Shown one piece after another: positions 60,718-64,000 of a DNA stretch of 64,000 nt. A model generated the notes under the pieces. The model ran no database searches and was not told where the DNA came from. It was given only the letters and a program-made list of their open reading frames with translations. The number at the start of each line of letters is the position of its first letter. The stretch's first letter is position 1. Both the position numbers and the translations under genes were made by a program. The DNA lies in NCBI RefSeq assembly GCF_004522175.1, contig NZ_SDEB01000009.1, positions 1-64,000 of the forward strand, read 5' to 3'. This stretch comes from Paracoccus ravus. Lineage in GTDB: Bacteria > Pseudomonadota > Alphaproteobacteria > Rhodobacterales > Rhodobacteraceae.

Positions 60718-61715
60718 TTCACCACGAAGCCATGCGCGAAGGGGTCGCGCTCGTCGATGAAGATGGTGTTATAGCCGGTCATCCGCGCCCAGCCAGCGAT
60801 CGAGGGGATGATGGCGGGGCGGCCCGCGACGGTGGTTTCGGCCTCGACCCGGCCCTTAAAGATCGAGCCGATGATGGATTCATGCCAGAATTCGTCGCCC
60901 GCTTTCAGCTTCCCTTTGGCGGCAAGCTGGGCCATGCGCGCCGAGGTCCCGGTGCCGCAGGGCGAGCGGTCGATGGCCTTTTCGCCATAGAAGACCGCGT
61001 TGCGGGCGTGTGCGCCCTCGACGGTCGCAGCACCGGTCCATTGGATATGCGACAGGCCGTTGATCTCGGGATGTTCGGGATGGGTGAATTCATATTTCGC
61101 GTTCAGCGCCGCCCGCAGCTTCGGCGACCAGCCGACCAGTTCAGTCGCGCTGTGATCGGCCATGTCGCGGAAATTTTTTTGCGGCTCGACGATGGCGTAG
61201 AAATTCCCGCCATAGGCCACGTCCACGACGATTTCGCCCAAGCCCTCGACCTCGGCGGTCAGCCCCTCGGCGTAAAGGAAGCCCGGCACGTTGGTCAGGC
61301 GGACTTCCTCGACGAAGCGGCCTTCTTGGCGATAGGTGATATCGACCTTGCCTGCCGGGGCGTCGATCGACAGCTTGCCCGGCTCGCGGGGTTGGATCAG
61401 GCCGTTCTCGATCGCCATGGTGATGGTGCCGATGGTGCCGTGGCCGCACATCGGCAGGCAGCCCGAGGTCTCGATGAACAGCACCGCGACATCGCAATCG
61501 GGCCGGGTCGGCGGGTAGAGGATGCTGCCCGACATCATGTCATGGCCGCGCGGCTCATACATCAGCCCGGTGCGGACCCAGTCGAATTCGCGCAGGAAAT
61601 GGGCGCGCCGCTCCAGCATATTGGCCCCTTCGAGGCGCGGCCCGCCGCCCGAGACGAGGCGGACGGGATTGCCGCAAGTGTGCCCGTCGATGCAGGAGAA
61701 AGTATGGGTCGTCAT
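60714..61715 (-). CDS. 4-hydroxyproline 2-epimerase (proline racemase family)
   Basis: The 333-residue protein has both catalytic cysteines, C90 in [10 protein letters not shown] and C253 in [14 protein letters not shown], and should epimerise trans-4-hydroxy-L-proline to cis-4-hydroxy-D-proline. It overlaps aconitase X by 4 bases and follows the oxidase by 3. It starts the pathway continued by the D-amino acid oxidase. Confidence 0.92.
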   Translation of the reverse strand: MTTHTFSCIDGHTCGNPVRLVSGGGPRLEGANMLERRAHFLREFDWVRTGLMYEPRGHDMMSGSILYPPTRPDCDVAVLFIETSGCLPMCGHGTIGTITMAIENGLIQPREPGKLSIDAPAGKVDITYRQEGRFVEEVRLTNVPGFLYAEGLTAEVEGLGEIVVDVAYGGNFYAIVEPQKNFRDMADHSATELVGWSPKLRAALNAKYEFTHPEHPEINGLSHIQWTGAATVEGAHARNAVFYGEKAIDRSPCGTGTSARMAQLAAKGKLKAGDEFWHESIIGSIFKGRVEAETTVAGRPAIIPSIAGWARMTGYNTIFIDERDPFAHGFVVK

Positions 61716-61718
61716 GGT

Positions 61719-62993
61719 CTAGAACCTTTGGGGCGAGAAGGGAGTAAGGTCGATCAGGGGCTTTTGCCCCATCACCAGATCGGCGACGAGCCTCGCCGTG
61801 CCCGCCGATTGCGTCAGGCCCAGATGGCCGTGCCCGAAGGCATAGGTGACGCGCGGGCTGCTGCGGGAATGCCCGATCACCGGCAGACTATCGGGCAGTG
61901 AGGGGCGGAAGCCCATCCATTGCGTGCCGCCTGTCGTGTCGAGATCGGGCAGGAAGGCCTTGGCCTTTTTCAGCATGGCTTCCGAGCGCTTGAAATTCGG
62001 CGGCAGGTCGAGGCCGCCCAGTTCCACCGCGCCGCCGACCCGAATGCCGGTCGACAGGTTCGAGACCACAAAGCCATGCCCGCCAAAGGTGATCTGCGTG
62101 CGCAGATCCAGCGCGCCGGGGGGCAGGGTGGTGTTATAGCCGCGCTCGGTCTCGAGCGGGATTTTCTCGCCGAGGCTGCGGGCGATACGATGCGAAAAGG
62201 CCCCGGCGGCGATGACGACATGGCCGGTGGCGTGATGGCGGTCAATCTGCACGCCTTCAGGATTGGCGCGAAGGGAGGTCACCTCCAACTCTTCGATGAC
62301 GCCGCCCATGGCGCGGAAACGATCCGCCAAGGCCAAAGTGTAAAGCTTTGGATCGGCAATGGAATACCAACCGGGGGTGAAGCTGCCCTTGATGAAACGC
62401 GGCGCGAGGCCGGGCTGAATCCCGGCCATCTCAGCGGCGTCCATATGCCGGAACTCGATGCCATGCTCGGCGCGGGCTTGCCAGCCGGGAAGCGAGGCCT
62501 GGAACTCGGCCTCGGTTTCATAGACCTGCAGGTTGCCGTCCTTGCGCAGCATCGGCAGCGTCCCCGAGGCGGCCAGGAAGGGCTCGAGCTCGGCCCGCGA
62601 CAAGTCCATGAGCGCGGTCTGGGCGGCGGTCGAATGCGCGACGCGGGCGGGCGAGCAGGCGCGCCAGAAGCGATACATCCAAGGCGCAATCTTCAGCGCA
62701 TAGCTCGGCGGCACTGACAGCGGCCCCAGAGGGTCGAGCAGCCATTTCGGCGCTTTCTTCAGGATGCCCGGCGAGGCGAGCGGCAGGATATCGGTGAAGG
62801 CGAAGGCCCCGGCATTGCCGGCCGAGGCCCCGGCAGCGGGCCCTTCGCGGTCCAGCACCACGACCGACAGCCCGCGCGCGCGCAGCGCAATCGCGATGGA
62901 CAGGCCGATGACACCCGCGCCGATGACAGTGACCGCATGAGCGACGGGTGCGCGCTGTTGTGTCAGCTCCGAAAAGGAAGGCGATGCGTTCAT
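61719..62993 (-). CDS. FAD-dependent D-amino acid dehydrogenase (DadA-like; probable D-hydroxyproline dehydrogenase)
   Basis: The 424-residue protein has an N-terminal Rossmann fold for FAD (VTVIGAGVIGLSIAIALRARGLSVVVLDRE, then GASAGNAGAFAF) and a C-terminal DadA-like part with WMGFRPSLPDSLPVIG and FGHGHLGLTQSAGTA. It should oxidise cis-4-hydroxy-D-proline to the pyrroline, delivering electrons to the respiratory chain. The ATG at 62993 is preferred to TTG at 62999, which overlaps the ATPase stop. It lies between the transporter and epimerase genes. Confidence 0.9.
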   Translation of the reverse strand: MNASPSFSELTQQRAPVAHAVTVIGAGVIGLSIAIALRARGLSVVVLDREGPAAGASAGNAGAFAFTDILPLASPGILKKAPKWLLDPLGPLSVPPSYALKIAPWMYRFWRACSPARVAHSTAAQTALMDLSRAELEPFLAASGTLPMLRKDGNLQVYETEAEFQASLPGWQARAEHGIEFRHMDAAEMAGIQPGLAPRFIKGSFTPGWYSIADPKLYTLALADRFRAMGGVIEELEVTSLRANPEGVQIDRHHATGHVVIAAGAFSHRIARSLGEKIPLETERGYNTTLPPGALDLRTQITFGGHGFVVSNLSTGIRVGGAVELGGLDLPPNFKRSEAMLKKAKAFLPDLDTTGGTQWMGFRPSLPDSLPVIGHSRSSPRVTYAFGHGHLGLTQSAGTARLVADLVMGQKPLIDLTPFSPQRF

Positions 62994-62995
62994 GG

Positions 62996-63718
62996 TCAAT
63001 GCGTCGCCGCGAGGAATTTCTGCAAATCGGCATCCTTCGGCGCGCCGAACAGCTCGGCCGGAGGGGCGATCTCGGCCATGACGCCCTTGTGGAAGAAGGC
63101 GACGCGATCCGAGACCTCGCGGGCGAATTTCATCTCATGGGTGACGCAGATCATCGTCATGCCTTCCGAGGCCAGCATCCTGAGCGTGTCCAAAACCTCG
63201 CCGACAAGCTGCGGATCGAGCGCCGAGGTGACTTCGTCGAACAGCATGTAATCGGGCGACATGGCCAGCGCACGGGCAATCGCCATGCGCTGCTGCTGGC
63301 CGCCCGACATCCTTGTCGGATAGACGTTCAGCTTGTCGGCCAGACCGACATGGGTGAGCTGCTTGACGGCCATGGCCTCGGCATCCGCCTTGGCCATGCC
63401 GAGGACCTTGCGCGGTGCGAGCATGACGTTTTCCAGCACCGTCAGATGCGGGAAAGCGTTCCATTGCTGGAAAACGATGCCGATCTTTTGCCGCAGCTTG
63501 TTGAGGTCCGTCGATTTGGCATGAACCTCGGTGCCGTCGACGAGGATCTTGCCGGAATCGATCGGCTCGAGCCCGTTGATGCAGGTCAGAAGCGTCGATT
63601 TGCCCGAGCCGGAACCGCCGATGATGGTCAGCACCTCGCCCTTGGCGACGGTCAGGTCGATGCCCTTGAGGACCTCCAGCGAGCCGAAGGATTTGCGGAC
63701 GTTCTGGATCTCAATCAT
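62996..63718 (-). CDS. Amino-acid ABC transporter ATP-binding protein
   Basis: The 240-residue ATPase has Walker A GGSGSGKST, signature MSGGQQQR, Walker B LFDEVTSALDP and switch histidine in CVTHEM. It is of the polar amino acid (HisP/GlnQ) type. The ATG at 63718 overlaps the permease end by 8 bases. It likely supports hydroxyproline or hydroxyproline-betaine uptake. Confidence 0.93.
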   Translation of the reverse strand: MIEIQNVRKSFGSLEVLKGIDLTVAKGEVLTIIGGSGSGKSTLLTCINGLEPIDSGKILVDGTEVHAKSTDLNKLRQKIGIVFQQWNAFPHLTVLENVMLAPRKVLGMAKADAEAMAVKQLTHVGLADKLNVYPTRMSGGQQQRMAIARALAMSPDYMLFDEVTSALDPQLVGEVLDTLRMLASEGMTMICVTHEMKFAREVSDRVAFFHKGVMAEIAPPAELFGAPKDADLQKFLAATH

Positions 63719-64000
63719 GGGACCACCGTTTCTCCAGATAGCCACCGAAGCGGGCGATGGGGAAGGAAATGAGGAAGTAGAAGGCGCCGCAGACCATCAA
63801 GAGGAACAGCGGCTCCTGCAGGCGGGTGATCAGGATCTGGGTCGACTTCAGCAACTCGACGACCTGCACGATATAGACCAGCGCGGAATCCTTCATCACG
63901 CCAAGCGCGAGCCCGATCCACGAAGGCAGGGCCACCCGCGTCGCGAGCGGCATGACGATCTGGGTCATGTCCTGCCCCCAGCTTAGCCCCAGTGAGCGGG
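63711..64000 (-). CDS. Amino-acid ABC transporter permease, C-terminal part (cut by window edge)
   Basis: Only the last 96 residues or so are in the window. The visible part includes the EAA-loop region ARSLGLSWGQDMTQIVMPLA-like, two helices and the end FGGYLEKRWSHD. It is the membrane part of a polar amino acid importer. The frame stays open to the right edge, so the gene begins outside. A second permease and a binding protein are expected upstream. Confidence 0.88.
   Translation of the reverse strand, partial: RSLGLSWGQDMTQIVMPLATRVALPSWIGLALGVMKDSALVYIVQVVELLKSTQILITRLQEPLFLLMVCGAFYFLISFPIARFGGYLEKRWSHD

Overview
The window reads as a GC-rich alphaproteobacterial replicon, most likely a Paracoccus-type member of the Rhodobacteraceae. 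Supporting signs are the codon use, the tightly overlapping ATGA/TGATG operons, the aconitase B type, the acs-DUF4212-symporter-DUF294 arrangement, and above all a DnaA-like plasmid replication module (replicase plus parAB). The stretch around 42-46 kb is therefore probably the replication and partition core of an extrachromosomal element, and the metabolic islands on either side would be its cargo. No tRNA, rRNA or CRISPR array was seen.

Layout. 1-350: nested insertion-sequence debris (an IS3-type element, cut by the window edge, inside an IS5-type transposase remnant). 349-9229 (minus strand): acetate activation and uptake operon, comprising acetyl-CoA synthetase, DUF4212 subunit, sodium:solute symporter, a cNMP/CBS/DUF294 regulator, a small membrane protein, a response regulator and a degenerate histidine-kinase-like/DEDDh-exonuclease fusion. 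9.5-10.8 kb: MFS exporter. 10.8-15.2 kb: four-gene surface polysaccharide cluster. 15.7-18.5 kb: acnB. 19.5-21.8 kb: stress genes (otsA with an EcfG-like promoter, a PRC-barrel protein, a DUF3008 protein).

22.7-41.5 kb holds what looks like a complete indole-3-acetic acid (auxin) catabolic island. It has iacHABCDEFG in one operon, iacI divergent, two MarR-family regulators of the IacR type, a LysR regulator, catA and catB, a GST, an NitT/TauT-type ABC importer and two extra dehydrogenases. The expected route is indole-3-acetate to catechol (Iac enzymes), then to cis,cis-muconate (CatA) and muconolactone (CatB). catC and the lower beta-ketoadipate genes are not in the window. Three copies of an inverted motif (TTGCAT, 8 nt, ATGTAA) link the regulator promoter region with the iacH/iacI promoter region and are the best candidate operator.

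41.9-46.4 kb: parA, parB, a DnaA-like replicase and a RES/Xre toxin-antitoxin pair. Four copies of the palindrome CTTCCCC-NN-GGGGAAG lie within or against parAB and are candidate parS sites. 46.6-55.0 kb: ferric-siderophore uptake (TonB receptor, binding protein, fused permease, ATPase), an ABC exporter and a DUF2218/siderophore-interacting reductase fusion. 55.2-64 kb: a lone beta-hydroxyacid dehydrogenase, then a minus-strand hydroxyproline catabolic operon (ABC importer, D-amino acid oxidase, 4-hydroxyproline epimerase, fused aconitase X, a second proline-racemase homologue with both catalytic cysteines replaced, a GntR regulator and a DapA-family deaminase) that runs off the right edge.
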